Assembly (NCBI GenBank): GCA_025451035.1
Contig: JANWLE010000122.1
Location: forward strand, 1-38,359
Direction: 5' to 3'
Length of the DNA: 38,359 nucleotides
Origin: Solirubrobacteraceae bacterium
GTDB lineage: Bacteria > Actinomycetota > Thermoleophilia > Solirubrobacterales > Solirubrobacteraceae
Both the position numbers and the translations under genes were made by a program. Within the stretch, counting starts at the first letter, position 1. Every line of letters starts with the position of its first letter. Positions 7,510 to 17,369 of this stretch are shown one piece after another. The notes beneath the pieces are model-generated. The model worked only from the letters and a program-made list of their open reading frames with translations, did no database searches and was not told where the DNA came from.

Positions 7510-7866
7510 GTGCTACGCACCTATCTGCCAGCGATCGTCTTTTTGGTGCTGGGCAGCGCTGTAGGCGGCATTTTCGCCGCCCTGAACTCGGTGCTCGGCC
7601 CAAGGCGCGCGGTCAAGCACAAGCAGGATCCGTACGAGTGCGGACTGCCGTCCGAGATCAAGCGTGGCATGCGCTTCGGGATCAGCTTCTACCTGATCGC
7701 GATGCTGTTCATCCTGTTCGACATCGAGGTCATCTTCCTCTACCCGATCGCCTTGGAGCTGCGCGCCTACGGTAGCTTCGCGCTAGTCGAGACGATCGTC
7801 TTCATCGTGCTCCTCTTTGTCGCCTTCGCCTATGTCTGGAGACGCGAGGCGCTGAGATGGAAGTGA
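7510..7866 (+). CDS. nuoA: NADH-quinone oxidoreductase subunit A
   Basis: First gene of the complex I operon. The 118-residue membrane subunit has three transmembrane segments and the conserved loop DPYECGLP, which carries the cysteine at the interface between the quinone channel and the membrane arm. The glutamate/aspartate in [13 protein letters not shown] is also characteristic. The start is GTG at 7510. The nearest purine-rich stretch (AAGGGTG) is about 13 bases upstream, too far for a normal ribosome-binding site. The stop overlaps nuoB by 10 bases. Confidence 0.95.
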   Translation: MLRTYLPAIVFLVLGSAVGGIFAALNSVLGPRRAVKHKQDPYECGLPSEIKRGMRFGISFYLIAMLFILFDIEVIFLYPIALELRAYGSFALVETIVFIVLLFVAFAYVWRREALRWK

Positions 7867-8555
7867 GACGCACGCCGACAGGTCACGAGTCGTTGATCCA
7901 CCGCCGCAGCGCGAGCGAGCTGCTTCGCGGCGGGGATATCAACGGCTTGACCGTGCCGGCACAGGAGCTGACCGGCGAGGAGCTGGAACGCCACGTCGCC
8001 GAACGCGTGCTCACCACCACGCTCGAGAAGGCCGTCGCGTGGGCGCGCTCGAACTCGTTCTTCCCGGCAACGTTCGGCCTGGCCTGCTGCGCGATCGAGA
8101 TGATGTCGATCGTCGCCGCCCGCGTGGACGTGGCGCGTTTCGGCTTCGAGGCCTTCCGCGCATCCCCCCGTCAAGCCGATCTGCTGATCCTCTCGGGGCG
8201 CGTCTCGATCAAGATGGCGCCGGTCATCCGGCGCATCTACGACCAGATGCTCGAGCCGAAGTGGGCGATTTCGATGGGCGCGTGCTGCAGCTCGATGGGA
8301 GTCTTCAACAACTACGCGCTCGTCCCGGCCGACAAGTTCATGCCGATCGACGTTCATGTCCCCGGCTGCCCGCCTCGCCCCGAGGCGCTGATGCACGGCG
8401 TGTTGAAGCTGCGCAAGATGGTCCAGGATGACCCTGACGCTGGTTGGCGCGAACGCTATGGCGCGATCGGGACGGAGGAGGTCCTCACGGGCGAGGGCTA
8501 CGCGCAAGATACGGCTGTCAACGTCCCGCGAGGGAGTGATACGACCGGTGCCTGA
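7857..8555 (+). CDS. nuoB: NADH-quinone oxidoreductase subunit B (cluster N2)
   Basis: The 232-residue peripheral-arm subunit carries [4Fe-4S] cluster N2, the last electron donor to quinone. Its ligands are visible as the tandem pair Cys77-Cys78 (GLACCAIEM), Cys143 (GACCSSMG) and Cys171 (VPGCPPRPE), with spacing close to the family standard. About 50 residues precede the core, longer than in compact homologues, and a 30-residue tail follows. The ATG at 7857 lies inside the end of nuoA, which suggests translational coupling. Confidence 0.96.
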   Translation: MEVRRTPTGHESLIHRRSASELLRGGDINGLTVPAQELTGEELERHVAERVLTTTLEKAVAWARSNSFFPATFGLACCAIEMMSIVAARVDVARFGFEAFRASPRQADLLILSGRVSIKMAPVIRRIYDQMLEPKWAISMGACCSSMGVFNNYALVPADKFMPIDVHVPGCPPRPEALMHGVLKLRKMVQDDPDAGWRERYGAIGTEEVLTGEGYAQDTAVNVPRGSDTTGA

Positions 8556-9066
8556 CGCCACCGGTCTCGAGCTCATAGCCCGGGAGCTACGCGCCGCCGA
8601 TGGGCTCGACAGCGGCGCGATTCTCGACACCCTCTTTTTCCGCAATCGAGCCACGCTGATCGTCGAGCCGCTGAGCATCCGCGCCGTGCTCGGGGCGCTG
8701 CGCGAACGCGGATTCAGCTTCATGGCAAGCCTGCACGGCGTCGACTACTACCCACAGGAGCCGCGGCTGGGAGTGCTGTATGAGCTGCTAGACATGAGCG
8801 GGGTAGACCGCATTACGGTCAAGCTGCGGGTCGGCAGCAGCTCGCCCGAAGTGGACTCGGTGACGCCTGACTGGCCTACCGCCAACCACCAGGAGCGCGA
8901 GGTGTACGACATGTTCGGCGTCGTCTTCCGCGGCCACCCCGACCTGCGCCGCATCCTCATGCCCGAGGACTACGAGGGGCATCCCCAGCGTCGTGACTTC
9001 CCGATCGGCGGCGAGCCGGTCATCTTCACCTTCAACGAGAGCGACTCGCTGGGGTCGGCGCAGTGA
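8548..9066 (+). CDS. nuoC: NADH-quinone oxidoreductase subunit C
   Basis: This 172-residue subunit of the hydrophilic arm binds subunit D; here nuoC and nuoD are separate genes. The diagnostic 30-kDa-subunit signature [18 protein letters not shown] followed by [13 protein letters not shown] and RRDFP is complete. I chose the GTG at 8548 because AGGGAG (8531-8536) lies about 11 bases upstream and the homologous region starts just after it. A longer frame reaches 8428 but overlaps nuoB heavily. It overlaps the nuoB stop by 8 bases and ends in GTGA with nuoD. Confidence 0.94.
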   Translation: MPDATGLELIARELRAADGLDSGAILDTLFFRNRATLIVEPLSIRAVLGALRERGFSFMASLHGVDYYPQEPRLGVLYELLDMSGVDRITVKLRVGSSSPEVDSVTPDWPTANHQEREVYDMFGVVFRGHPDLRRILMPEDYEGHPQRRDFPIGGEPVIFTFNESDSLGSAQ

Positions 9067-10319
9067 ACTCCAACCTCTCTGACTACCGCCGCCGCGAGCA
9101 GAGCATCACGATGGCCCCACTGCAGGAGCAGCTATCCGACGTCGAGACCGTCGGGCAGGAGCTGTTCACGATCAACTTCGGCCCGCACCATCCCGCCACG
9201 CACGGCGTGCTGCGCCTGCTCGTGACGCTCGAAGGAGAGGTGGTCAGGGACATCAAGCCGATCATCGGCTACGTGCACACCGGGATCGAGAAGACCGCCG
9301 AGGACAAGGCCTACTGGAAGGTCATTCCTGTCATCGAGCGGATGGACTATCTCTCCTACTACTTCAACTCGATGGCCTTCATCGGCGCCGTGGAGACGCT
9401 GCTCGAGGTGGAGGTGCCTAAGCGAGCCCAATACCTGCGGGTGATCCATATGGAGCTCAACCGCATCATGAGCCACCTGGTGTGGCTCGGCACGAGCGCC
9501 CTGGACCTCGGAGCGATCTCGATGTTCTGGTACTGCTTTCGCGAGCGCGAGCGGATCCTGGACCTGTTCGAGTTCTCCTCGGGCCAGCGCATGCACACGC
9601 GCTACTTCCAGATCGGTGGCGTGATCGAGGACATCCCCACCGGCTTCGCCGAGAAGCTGCGCGCTTTCGTCGAGGAGATGCCGACGCGCATCGACCAGTA
9701 CGGCGCGCTGTTGAGCCGCAACGAGATAGTCCTGCAGCGTCTGCGCGGAACCTGCCCGTTGAACGCCGAGACGCTGCTCACGCTCGGCGTGACAGGGCCG
9801 CTGCTGCGCGCGGCCGGCAACCCTTGGGATTTGCGCAAGGCGGCCCCCTACAGCTCCTACGAGGACTTCGACTTCAAGATCCCGATCGGCACCGTCGGCG
9901 ACAATTACGACCGCTACGCGGTCAGGCGCGCGGAGATGTACGAGTCGGTGAAGATCATCGGCCAGGCGCTGGAAGGCCTCCCCGAAGGGCCTCACATCAC
10001 CAGCGACCGCAAGGTCGCGCTGCCTCCCCGACACGAGCTCGCGACCTCGATGGAGGCGCTGATCCACCACTTCAAGCTCGTCACCGAGGGGATGCGCGTC
10101 CCGCCTGGCGAGATCTACTACCCGATCGAGGGGCCGCGCGGCGAGCTGGGCTGCTTCGTGCGCTCCGATGGCTCTTCAAAGCCGGCGCGCGTCCACATGC
10201 GCGACCCCTCCTTCGTGAACCTGCAGGCGCTGGCGCACATGGCCGAGGGCTCATACATCGCGGATTTGATCGCGACGCTCGCGATGCTCGACCCGATTCT
10301 CGGAGGCATCGACAGATGA
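9063..10319 (+). CDS. nuoD: NADH-quinone oxidoreductase subunit D
   Basis: A 418-residue subunit related to NiFe-hydrogenase large subunits. With NuoB it forms the quinone-reduction site. The signature FGPHHPATHG, containing the quinone-binding histidine region, is at about residues 39-48. The C-terminus ends in DPILGGIDR, matching the family's usual DPVMGxVDR. A roughly 25-residue N-terminal lead precedes the conserved core. It starts at GTG 9063 within the nuoC stop and its end overlaps the nuoE ATG. Confidence 0.97.
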   Translation: MNSNLSDYRRREQSITMAPLQEQLSDVETVGQELFTINFGPHHPATHGVLRLLVTLEGEVVRDIKPIIGYVHTGIEKTAEDKAYWKVIPVIERMDYLSYYFNSMAFIGAVETLLEVEVPKRAQYLRVIHMELNRIMSHLVWLGTSALDLGAISMFWYCFRERERILDLFEFSSGQRMHTRYFQIGGVIEDIPTGFAEKLRAFVEEMPTRIDQYGALLSRNEIVLQRLRGTCPLNAETLLTLGVTGPLLRAAGNPWDLRKAAPYSSYEDFDFKIPIGTVGDNYDRYAVRRAEMYESVKIIGQALEGLPEGPHITSDRKVALPPRHELATSMEALIHHFKLVTEGMRVPPGEIYYPIEGPRGELGCFVRSDGSSKPARVHMRDPSFVNLQALAHMAEGSYIADLIATLAMLDPILGGIDR

Positions 10320-11260
10320 GCGTCTCACCGAACTCGCCGGCCAGCGTACGCCGCTACGCACACGGCTCGCGCGTGCCGGGATGGGATCAGGCCGCCGACC
10401 TGACCAAGGAGCCGTCCTCGATCCCCGACCCAGCCACCACCACGATCCCGGCGCAGCTGCGCGAGGAGATCGAGGCGCACATGGAGAACTATCCCGACCG
10501 GCGCTCGGCGGCTCTGCCGGCGCTCGCAGCCGCACAGCGCCTCCACGGCTGGTGCTCGCCGGAAGCGATAGACCAAGTCGCCTGCGTAATGGGCCTGACG
10601 CCCGCCTACCTGGCGTCGGTGGCGAGCTTCTACGACATGCTCGAGACCACGCCTGTTGGACGCCACAACGTGTACGTGTGCACCAACATCTCGTGCTCGC
10701 TGCGCGGCGCTGACGAGCTGCACCAGGCCCTGTGCGACGCCGCCGCGACAGACCCGCAGCTCAACGTCCGCGCGTTCGAGTGCCTCGGGGCGTGCGACCT
10801 CGCGCCGATGGCATCCGTCGACGGCGTCTATGTCGGCCCGCTCACCACAGCCGACGTGCCCCAGCTGCTGGATGACATCCGCGCGGGGCACGCCGTGCTG
10901 GCAGACAAGCAGCTGGCTCGCCGTCTGGTCGCAGACCCGCACGCGAACTCGCAGAGCTTCCCTCTGCATCCGGCACAGCCGGGGGAGGGGACCCGCGGAG
11001 CGGAGCGCGACGGGATGGGCAGCTCGACAGGGGCCACGCCCGATATCGACCCGCGCCGCGCGAGCTTCGGCGCACCGATGAGCGAAGACCGCCCCGGCCC
11101 TCCCGCCGCCCACGAGGAGTCGCACACCCAGCCGCACAAGGAGGGCGAGACGCCCCACCAGGCCCGCACAGAGCAGGAGATCCCTCATCACCCGCATGAG
11201 CCTCCCCAACCCGGCGCCCCTGGCACACCCGGACGAGACGAGGAAGGCGAAGAGCGGTGA
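10316..11260 (+). CDS. nuoE: NADH-quinone oxidoreductase subunit E with long His/Pro/Glu-rich tail
   Basis: The 314-residue subunit carries [2Fe-2S] cluster N1a in a thioredoxin-like domain. The ligands are Cys122 and Cys127 (CTNISC) and Cys156 and Cys160 (ECLGAC). The true start is ATG 10316 overlapping nuoD; the frame stays open far upstream only because it shadows nuoD. The family is usually about 160-220 residues. Here the fold ends near 205 and about 105 residues of low-complexity sequence follow, rich in Pro, Glu, Gly and His (seven histidines after residue 260). The N-terminus also has a roughly 40-residue extension. The tail's function is unknown. Confidence 0.95.
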   Translation: MSVSPNSPASVRRYAHGSRVPGWDQAADLTKEPSSIPDPATTTIPAQLREEIEAHMENYPDRRSAALPALAAAQRLHGWCSPEAIDQVACVMGLTPAYLASVASFYDMLETTPVGRHNVYVCTNISCSLRGADELHQALCDAAATDPQLNVRAFECLGACDLAPMASVDGVYVGPLTTADVPQLLDDIRAGHAVLADKQLARRLVADPHANSQSFPLHPAQPGEGTRGAERDGMGSSTGATPDIDPRRASFGAPMSEDRPGPPAAHEESHTQPHKEGETPHQARTEQEIPHHPHEPPQPGAPGTPGRDEEGEER

Positions 11261-12606
11261 GTACCACGCTGCTGCTCACCAACATCGACGAGCCCGGGCT
11301 CTGCACGCTGCCCGTCTATCAGCGACGAGGAGGCTACGACTCGCTCAGACGGGCGCTTGCGATGACGCCCGAAGAGGTCTTGCATGAGCTGGAAGCTTCG
11401 GGCCTGCGCGGGCGCGGCGGCGCCGGCTTTCAAATGGGAAAGAAGGTCTCGTTCCTGCCGAAGGGATCGATGGACAAGTATCTTGTGTGCAACGCGGACG
11501 AGTCCGAGCCCGGGACGTTCAAGGACCGGGAGCTGATGCAGAAGACCCCGCACACGCTGATCGAGGGGATCATCATCGCCTCGTATGCCGCGGGCGCGAA
11601 CCGCTCGTTCATCTACATCCGCGGCGAGTACCAGCTGCAGGCGGACATCCTCGATGCCGCCCTGCGAGAAGCGTACGACGCGGGCTTTGTGGGCGAGAAC
11701 ATCCTCGGTTCTGGGCACTCGCTGTCGCTGGTCGTGCACCGCGGCGCCGGCGCCTACATCTGCGGCGAGGAGACCGGGCTGCTGGACTCGCTCGAGGGCA
11801 AGCGCGGCAACCCGCGCTTGAAGCCGCCCTTCCCCGCAAACCAGGGCCTCTACCAGGGACCGACGCTGATCAACAACGTCGAGACACTGTCGACCGTCCC
11901 GACGATCATTCGCATGGGCGGCGAGGGCTACGCGAAGCTCGGCGTGCAGACCTCCACGGGTACGAAGCTGGTCAGCGTCTCCGGGCACGTGCAGAGACCA
12001 GGCAACTACGAGATCGAGCTGGGGATCCCCGCTCGCGAGATCATCTACGGCTTGGCCGGCGGGCCCACGCCGGGCCGCCAGATCAAGTGCTGGTTTCCCG
12101 GCGGCTCCTCCTCACCGGTCCTCACCGCCGCCGACCTGGATGTGCCGTACGACTTCGACTCGCTGGCGAAGGCGGGGACGATGCTGGGCTCCGGGGCGAT
12201 CATCGTCGTCGACGACTCCACTCCGATCATCAACGTCGCGCTGAAGGTCGCGCGGTTCTACCGGCACGAGTCGTGCGGCAAGTGCACGCCGTGCCGCGAG
12301 GGGACCAACTGGACGGTGAAGATGCTCGAGCGGATCGACTCCGGCGAGGCCACGCCGATGGACATCGAGATCATGGCCAGCGTGCAGGAGCACATCATCG
12401 GCAACTGTCTGTGTGTGCTAGGCGACGCGATGGCCATGCCGATCGGCTCGATGATCGCGAAGTTCCGCGAGGAGTTCGAAGCGCACATCGCCGCTGCGCG
12501 CGCACGCCGCGGACTAGGAGCCGACGACGCTCAAGCGTATAGCTCGGCGCTGGCGGCGCAAGGCGCCGCGGCAGTCGGGGCCGGACCATACCCGGGGGGT
12601 TCATGA
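11257..12606 (+). CDS. nuoF: NADH-quinone oxidoreductase subunit F (NADH/FMN site)
   Basis: The 449-residue subunit binds NADH and FMN and holds [4Fe-4S] cluster N3, the entry point for electrons. The glycine-rich FMN/NADH loop is GLRGRGGAGFQMGKK (about 49-63). Cluster N3 ligands are Cys340, Cys343 and Cys346 (SCGKCTPC) and a later Cys in NCLCVLGD (about 386). The start is GTG at 11257, overlapping nuoE as GTGA, and it ends as ATGA with nuoG. A short Ala/Gly-rich tail of about 30 residues follows the conserved part. Confidence 0.97.
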   Translation: MSTTLLLTNIDEPGLCTLPVYQRRGGYDSLRRALAMTPEEVLHELEASGLRGRGGAGFQMGKKVSFLPKGSMDKYLVCNADESEPGTFKDRELMQKTPHTLIEGIIIASYAAGANRSFIYIRGEYQLQADILDAALREAYDAGFVGENILGSGHSLSLVVHRGAGAYICGEETGLLDSLEGKRGNPRLKPPFPANQGLYQGPTLINNVETLSTVPTIIRMGGEGYAKLGVQTSTGTKLVSVSGHVQRPGNYEIELGIPAREIIYGLAGGPTPGRQIKCWFPGGSSSPVLTAADLDVPYDFDSLAKAGTMLGSGAIIVVDDSTPIINVALKVARFYRHESCGKCTPCREGTNWTVKMLERIDSGEATPMDIEIMASVQEHIIGNCLCVLGDAMAMPIGSMIAKFREEFEAHIAAARARRGLGADDAQAYSSALAAQGAAAVGAGPYPGGS

Positions 12607-15086
12607 TGGCTCGTCCCGAACCGAAGAGCATCACCTTCACGATCGACGGCCTGGAGGTCGAGGCGCCGGAGAATGCGATGCTGGTCGACGCAGCGAAGCT
12701 CGGGGACATCGAGATACCGGTGTTCTGCTACGAGCCGAAGCTCGGCAACCCAGTCGGCGCGTGCCGCATGTGCCTGGTTGAAATCGAGGGCATCCCCAAG
12801 CTCCAGACGGGCTGCTCCACGCCAGTCAAGGACGGCATGGTCGTGCACACGCAGTCAGAGCGCGTCAGGACAGCCCAGCAGGCCGTAGTCGAGTTTTTGC
12901 TGATCAACCACCCGCTGGACTGTCCCGTGTGCGACAAGGGCGGAGAGTGCCCGCTGCAGGACATCACCTTCGGCTGGGGCGCCGGCAGTTCGCGTTTTAT
13001 CGAGCCCAAGCGCCACTTCGTCAAGCCGCTCGAGCTCTCGCCCCTGATCGCGATCGACCGCGAGCGCTGCATCCTGTGCTACCGCTGCGTGCGGTTCTCC
13101 CAGGAGATCGCCGAGGACTATCAGCTCGTGCTGCTCGAGCGTGGCGCGCACTCGTATGTCTCGACGTTTGACGCTCACCCTTACGTGGCCCCGTTTTCCG
13201 GCAACATCATCGAGCTATGCCCGGTGGGTGCGCTGACATCCCGCCCGTACCGATTTAGGGCGAGACCATGGGATATCGAGGGCGCCGGCTCTGTCTGCAC
13301 GTTCTGCCCGTCACAGTGCAACGTCACGTTGACCGTCCGGGATGAGCGCGTGCTGCGCGTGCTCGCCCGCGATCACGCAGAGGTCGACGATGGTTGGCTC
13401 TGCGACAAGGGACGTTTCGCCTACCAGTCGATCCATGTCGATGAGCGCATAACCGAGCCGCTCGTGCGCGACGGCGGCGAGCTGCGGGCGGTGCCTTGGG
13501 AGCGCGCGCTGCAGGAGGCCGCAAGCGCGCTCGCGCGCGCCCGCGGCAAGGTCGCGGCGCTCGCCGGCGGGCAGAGCACGAACGAGGAGGCGTTCCTACT
13601 GGCGCGCCTGATGCGCGAGGGCCTGGGCTCTGAGCGGATCGACACGCTGGCAGGGGTCGCGCCCGCCAAGCAGCACCAGCTCGCGCGACCCGACCTGCAG
13701 GCCAAGGTCTCAGACCTCGAGTTCGCTGACACCGTACTGGTGCTCGGCAGCGAGCCGGTCGACGACATGCCGATAGTCGATTTGCGCATCCGCAAGGGCG
13801 TGCGGCGCCGCCGGGTCAAGCTCGCCCTCGCGACATCACGGCCCTCCTCGCTTGACCGCAACGCGCGACTAGCGCTGCGCTACTCGCCAGGATGCGAGGG
13901 GGCCTTCTTGCGGGCGCTGGCGCTCGCCCTCGCCGGCGAGGACTGCCAGACGCCAGCGCAGGCCGCAGGAGCCGAAGGCGAGCAGGTACGCCAGCTCGCG
14001 GAGCTGCTGCGCTCCGGTGGAAGCGACGTGGTCATTCTCTACGGCGAGCGGATGCTCGCCCAGGGATCCGCCGTTGAGGGCCTGCTGAGGCTGGCGAGCA
14101 TGCTCGAGCTGAGCGGGCGCGACGGGGCCGGCATGCTGGCAGTACCGGCCGCCGGCGCCAACGGCCGTGGCCTGCTCGAGGCGGGATTCGCTCCCGGCTA
14201 CGGCCCGGGCCTGCAGCCCAGGCCTACGGCCAGCGATCAGATCGACCTGACAGCCGCCCAGCTGGGAGCGCATGCCATGGCTGGGGGCCTCTCGAGCGGC
14301 GAGCTGAGTGCCGTCTACCTATTGCACGCCGACCCGCTGGAATCAGCGCTGCCACGGGCGCAGTGGAGCCACGCGCTGGCGCAGGCATCGACCGTCATCG
14401 CCCACGCGAGCTTCCTCACCGAGGGCGTGCGCGATCACGCGACGGTCGTCTTCCCGGCGCAGTCCTACGCCGAGAAGGAGGGGACGCTCGTTCATCCCGA
14501 CGGGCGCCTTCAGCGCCTGCGACCCGCGATCGGCAAGCAGGGTCAGACACGCGCCGAGTGGTCTGTGATTTGTGAGCTGGCCAAGCGCTGCGGGCTTGAC
14601 CTCGGCGTCCTCACCGGGCCCATGGCAAGCAAGCAGTTGTTTGAGGCCGTCCCGTTCTATGCCGCGCTGACACTTGAGGAGATCGGCGGTCGCGGAGTGC
14701 GTTGGCAGGAGCGCGACGCCGCCGCGGGCTTCCCCGAGCCGCCGCCGCTTGAAGCCGAGGAGCCTCCCGCCGCGCTCCCGTCGCCCAATGGCGCGCTACG
14801 CCTTGGGAGCTTCCGTTCGATCTGGGCAGCGACGGAGGTCAGGGTCTCCCCGGCACTGCAGTTCCTGCATCCAACGCAGCGCGTGGAAATGGCGCCAGCC
14901 GACGCCGAGCGGCTAGGTCTCGCGCACGGCGAGACGGTTCGCGTCAGCGCCAACGACAGCTCGGTCACGGCGACCGTCACGCTGCGAGACTCAACCCCAG
15001 CCGGATCTGTGTTTCTCGAGGAGGGCCTTGGCGCGCACAGCGCAAACGCCCTTGCGGGCGCGATGGTGGAGGTGCGCAAAGCATGA
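12603..15086 (+). CDS. nuoG: NADH-quinone oxidoreductase subunit G, with N7 cluster motif
   Basis: The 827-residue subunit is the iron-sulfur scaffold of the peripheral arm. A 2Fe-2S ferredoxin domain holds N1b (Cys42, Cys54, Cys57, Cys71). The His-Cys3 motif (His103, Cys107, Cys110, Cys116) holds N5, and Cys156, Cys159, Cys162 with Cys206 hold N4. A further CTFCPSQC (232-239) plus Cys267 forms the extra N7 motif seen only in some bacteria. The remainder is a molybdopterin oxidoreductase-like domain, which is structural in complex I, ending in a molydopterin-binding-like fold. Two adjacent ATGs (12603, 12606) could serve as start. Confidence 0.96.
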   Translation: MMARPEPKSITFTIDGLEVEAPENAMLVDAAKLGDIEIPVFCYEPKLGNPVGACRMCLVEIEGIPKLQTGCSTPVKDGMVVHTQSERVRTAQQAVVEFLLINHPLDCPVCDKGGECPLQDITFGWGAGSSRFIEPKRHFVKPLELSPLIAIDRERCILCYRCVRFSQEIAEDYQLVLLERGAHSYVSTFDAHPYVAPFSGNIIELCPVGALTSRPYRFRARPWDIEGAGSVCTFCPSQCNVTLTVRDERVLRVLARDHAEVDDGWLCDKGRFAYQSIHVDERITEPLVRDGGELRAVPWERALQEAASALARARGKVAALAGGQSTNEEAFLLARLMREGLGSERIDTLAGVAPAKQHQLARPDLQAKVSDLEFADTVLVLGSEPVDDMPIVDLRIRKGVRRRRVKLALATSRPSSLDRNARLALRYSPGCEGAFLRALALALAGEDCQTPAQAAGAEGEQVRQLAELLRSGGSDVVILYGERMLAQGSAVEGLLRLASMLELSGRDGAGMLAVPAAGANGRGLLEAGFAPGYGPGLQPRPTASDQIDLTAAQLGAHAMAGGLSSGELSAVYLLHADPLESALPRAQWSHALAQASTVIAHASFLTEGVRDHATVVFPAQSYAEKEGTLVHPDGRLQRLRPAIGKQGQTRAEWSVICELAKRCGLDLGVLTGPMASKQLFEAVPFYAALTLEEIGGRGVRWQERDAAAGFPEPPPLEAEEPPAALPSPNGALRLGSFRSIWAATEVRVSPALQFLHPTQRVEMAPADAERLGLAHGETVRVSANDSSVTATVTLRDSTPAGSVFLEEGLGAHSANALAGAMVEVRKA

Positions 15087-16111
15087 ACGCCACCCTCGCA
15101 GTCGTCGGCTACTACGAACCCTGGTGGATACAGATCATCAAGGCGATCGTCATCTTCGCGGTCGCCCTGCAGCTCGTGCCGATCGTGCTGCTGGCCGAGC
15201 GCAAGCTGATGGGCCGCATGCAGGGGCGCTACGGGCCCAACCGCGTCGGCCCGTACGGTCTGTTGCAGCCGCTGGCCGACATCCTCAAGCTGCTGACCAA
15301 GGAGCAGTTTCGGCCAGCTACGTCGGTCGGCGTGCTGTTCAAGGTCGCGCCGGTCATCTCGATCCTCACGGCGGTCGCGGCCTTCGCGATCATTCCCTTC
15401 GGGGACGCACAGGACATCTTCGGCACCCGCGTCGGGCTGTATGGGGTCGATGTCTCGATCGGCCCGCTATATCTGTTCGCGTTCGGCGCTATCGCCTTCT
15501 ACGGGATCATGCTCGGCGGCTGGTCCTCCGGCTCGAAGTACTCCTTCCTCGGGGCGATGCGGGGAGCGGCCCAGCTCATCTCCTATGAGGTCTCGCAGGG
15601 CCTCGCACTGCTTGGCGTCATCTTCACCTCGCAGACGCTGTCGTTGACGGGGATCGTCCACGCGCAGGGCGGCATGTGGTACGTCGTACCGCAGTTCGTG
15701 GGCTTTTTGATCTTCCTCGTCGCCGGCTTCGCCGAGACCAACCGCGCGCCGTTTGACTTGACCGAGGCCGACGCCGAGCTGGTCGGCGGCTACAACACCG
15801 AGTTCGGGGGCGGCCCCTTCGCCTCCTACTACTTCGCCGAGTACCTGAACGTGCTGGTGGTCTCCGGGATAACGACCACCATCTTCCTCGGCGGCTGGCT
15901 CTTGCCGTTCGGCATCCATCCGCCGGGGTGGGTGGACCCATTCGTGGTGCTGTTCAAGATGGGGTTGATCACGTTCCTGTTCATCTGGGTGAGGGCAACG
16001 CTGCCCAGGCTGCGCTACGACCAGCTGATGAGCTTCGGCTGGAAGGTGCTACTTCCGCTAGCGACGCTGAACGCCCTGGTGACCGCGATCCTCGTGGTGG
16101 TGACCCACTGA
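15083..16111 (+). CDS. nuoH: NADH-quinone oxidoreductase subunit H
   Basis: The 342-residue membrane subunit connects the quinone cavity to the proton-pumping arm and has about eight transmembrane helices. Conserved segments are [20 protein letters not shown] after helix 1, the acidic quinone-side loop containing [18 protein letters not shown], and YNTEFGG. All three are hallmark sequences of the family. The ATG overlaps the nuoG stop by four bases, and its own stop overlaps the nuoI ATG by one base. Confidence 0.97.
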   Translation: MNATLAVVGYYEPWWIQIIKAIVIFAVALQLVPIVLLAERKLMGRMQGRYGPNRVGPYGLLQPLADILKLLTKEQFRPATSVGVLFKVAPVISILTAVAAFAIIPFGDAQDIFGTRVGLYGVDVSIGPLYLFAFGAIAFYGIMLGGWSSGSKYSFLGAMRGAAQLISYEVSQGLALLGVIFTSQTLSLTGIVHAQGGMWYVVPQFVGFLIFLVAGFAETNRAPFDLTEADAELVGGYNTEFGGGPFASYYFAEYLNVLVVSGITTTIFLGGWLLPFGIHPPGWVDPFVVLFKMGLITFLFIWVRATLPRLRYDQLMSFGWKVLLPLATLNALVTAILVVVTH

Positions 16112-16644
16112 TGGCGTGGACCCCGGGCGAGGATGTCGTGGAGGTGGTGCGTGCCCCGGCGCCCGGTGCCGCGGGCGGGCTCTATCGCAGCTTCGGCGAG
16201 ACCCTGCGGGGCCTGAAGACGACATTCGCGAGGATCATCGAGGGGCCCGTCACGATCCAGTACCCGGAGGAGAAGGTTCCCGTCTACCCGCGCTTCCGGG
16301 GCCGACACAAGCTGCATCGCTTCGAGGACACGGGCCTTGAGAAGTGCGTCGGCTGCTCGCTCTGCGCGGCCGCGTGCCCAGCGGACTGCATCCGCGTGGT
16401 GGCAGCCGAGAACACGCCGGATAACCGTGTCTCGGCGGGAGAGCGCTACGCGGCGGTGTATGAGATCAATCTCTCGCGCTGCATCTTCTGCGGCTACTGC
16501 GAGGTGGCGTGCCCGTTCGACGCGATCACGATGGGCCACGAGTACGAGCTGTCCGACTACAGCCGCACCGATCTCATCTTCACCAAGGAGATGCTGCTCG
16601 CCGAGCCCTTGGAGCGCACGCCGCTGCGTAAGGAGGGCGAGTGA
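16111..16644 (+). CDS. nuoI: NADH-quinone oxidoreductase subunit I
   Basis: The 177-residue ferredoxin-like subunit holds [4Fe-4S] clusters N6a and N6b, passing electrons toward N2. The two motifs are [12 protein letters not shown] and [12 protein letters not shown], each of the CxxCxxCxxxCP form. The ATG at 16111 directly follows nuoH; an earlier in-frame ATG at 15928 lies inside nuoH and is not used. The N-terminal half contains the membrane-associated segment [14 protein letters not shown]. The end overlaps nuoJ as GTGA. Confidence 0.96.
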   Translation: MAWTPGEDVVEVVRAPAPGAAGGLYRSFGETLRGLKTTFARIIEGPVTIQYPEEKVPVYPRFRGRHKLHRFEDTGLEKCVGCSLCAAACPADCIRVVAAENTPDNRVSAGERYAAVYEINLSRCIFCGYCEVACPFDAITMGHEYELSDYSRTDLIFTKEMLLAEPLERTPLRKEGE

Positions 16645-17369
16645 GCGCGGTCGTCTTCTTCATCGCGGCGCTCGCCGCTATCGCCGGCGCCCTCGGCGTG
16701 ATCAGCCTGCGCAACCCGTTCTACAGCGTGCTGGCGCTGGTCACCCATCTGATCGCGCTCGCGGTGCTGTTCTTGCTGCTGCGGGCGGAGTTCGTCGCGG
16801 CGGTGCAGGTGGTGGTGTATGCCGGGGCGGTGATGGTGCTGTACGTGTTCGTGGTGGCCTACATCGGTGATGAGCGGCCATCGCTCGACCTGAGGCCGCG
16901 CGGCCCGGGAGGCTCGCGCATGCGCTTCACCGCGGCGCTGCTCGCGGCCGCGCTGCTGATCGAGCTCTTGATCGCGCTGCTCGGCACCGGCCTGAAGGCG
17001 ATCGACTCCTACGGCGCGCCATACAGTCCCGGGCCGAAGACCTATGGCACCCCCGCGTACATAGGCGAGCTGCTGCTCACCCGCTTTTTGCTGGCCTTCG
17101 AGATCGCGTCGTTTTTGCTGCTCGTCGCGGCCGTCGGAGCGGTGGTGCTGGCTCGCCGCCGCGGCGGGCTGGAGGAAGAGGACCGGCTCACGCCACTGGA
17201 TCTGCTGCGCCCGCGCGGCACCGGCACGATGGCCGAGGCCGTAGAGGGCTTGCAGTTCGCCTTCACCCGCAGCACGGAGGAGAGGTCCTCTCGGGGGACA
17301 CAGTCGACGCCGGTCAGGGCCGCCAGCCTCCCCGAGCTCGGCTCCGACGGCGAGGAGCGCCTCCCATGA
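16641..17369 (+). CDS. nuoJ: NADH-quinone oxidoreductase subunit J, with extended C-terminus
   Basis: The 242-residue membrane subunit has five transmembrane segments, including the conserved pi-bulge helix around [18 protein letters not shown]. Homologues are usually about 165-200 residues. The last transmembrane helix ends near residue 172, and about 70 hydrophilic residues follow (Arg/Glu/Ser/Pro-rich), presumably cytoplasmic. The start is GTG 16641, overlapping nuoI. It overlaps nuoK as ATGA. Confidence 0.94.
   Translation: MSAVVFFIAALAAIAGALGVISLRNPFYSVLALVTHLIALAVLFLLLRAEFVAAVQVVVYAGAVMVLYVFVVAYIGDERPSLDLRPRGPGGSRMRFTAALLAAALLIELLIALLGTGLKAIDSYGAPYSPGPKTYGTPAYIGELLLTRFLLAFEIASFLLLVAAVGAVVLARRRGGLEEEDRLTPLDLLRPRGTGTMAEAVEGLQFAFTRSTEERSSRGTQSTPVRAASLPELGSDGEERLP

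Noticed and set aside
9132-10070. 312-codon minus-strand frame opposite nuoD
   Set aside because: Antisense shadow of a strongly conserved gene; its composition (Arg, Asp, His, Val repeats) is typical of such shadows.
9482-10315. Long plus-strand frame continuing upstream of nuoE through nuoD
   Set aside because: It is a high-GC shadow of nuoD in another frame, rich in Arg/Ala and without family sequence; nuoE begins at 10316.
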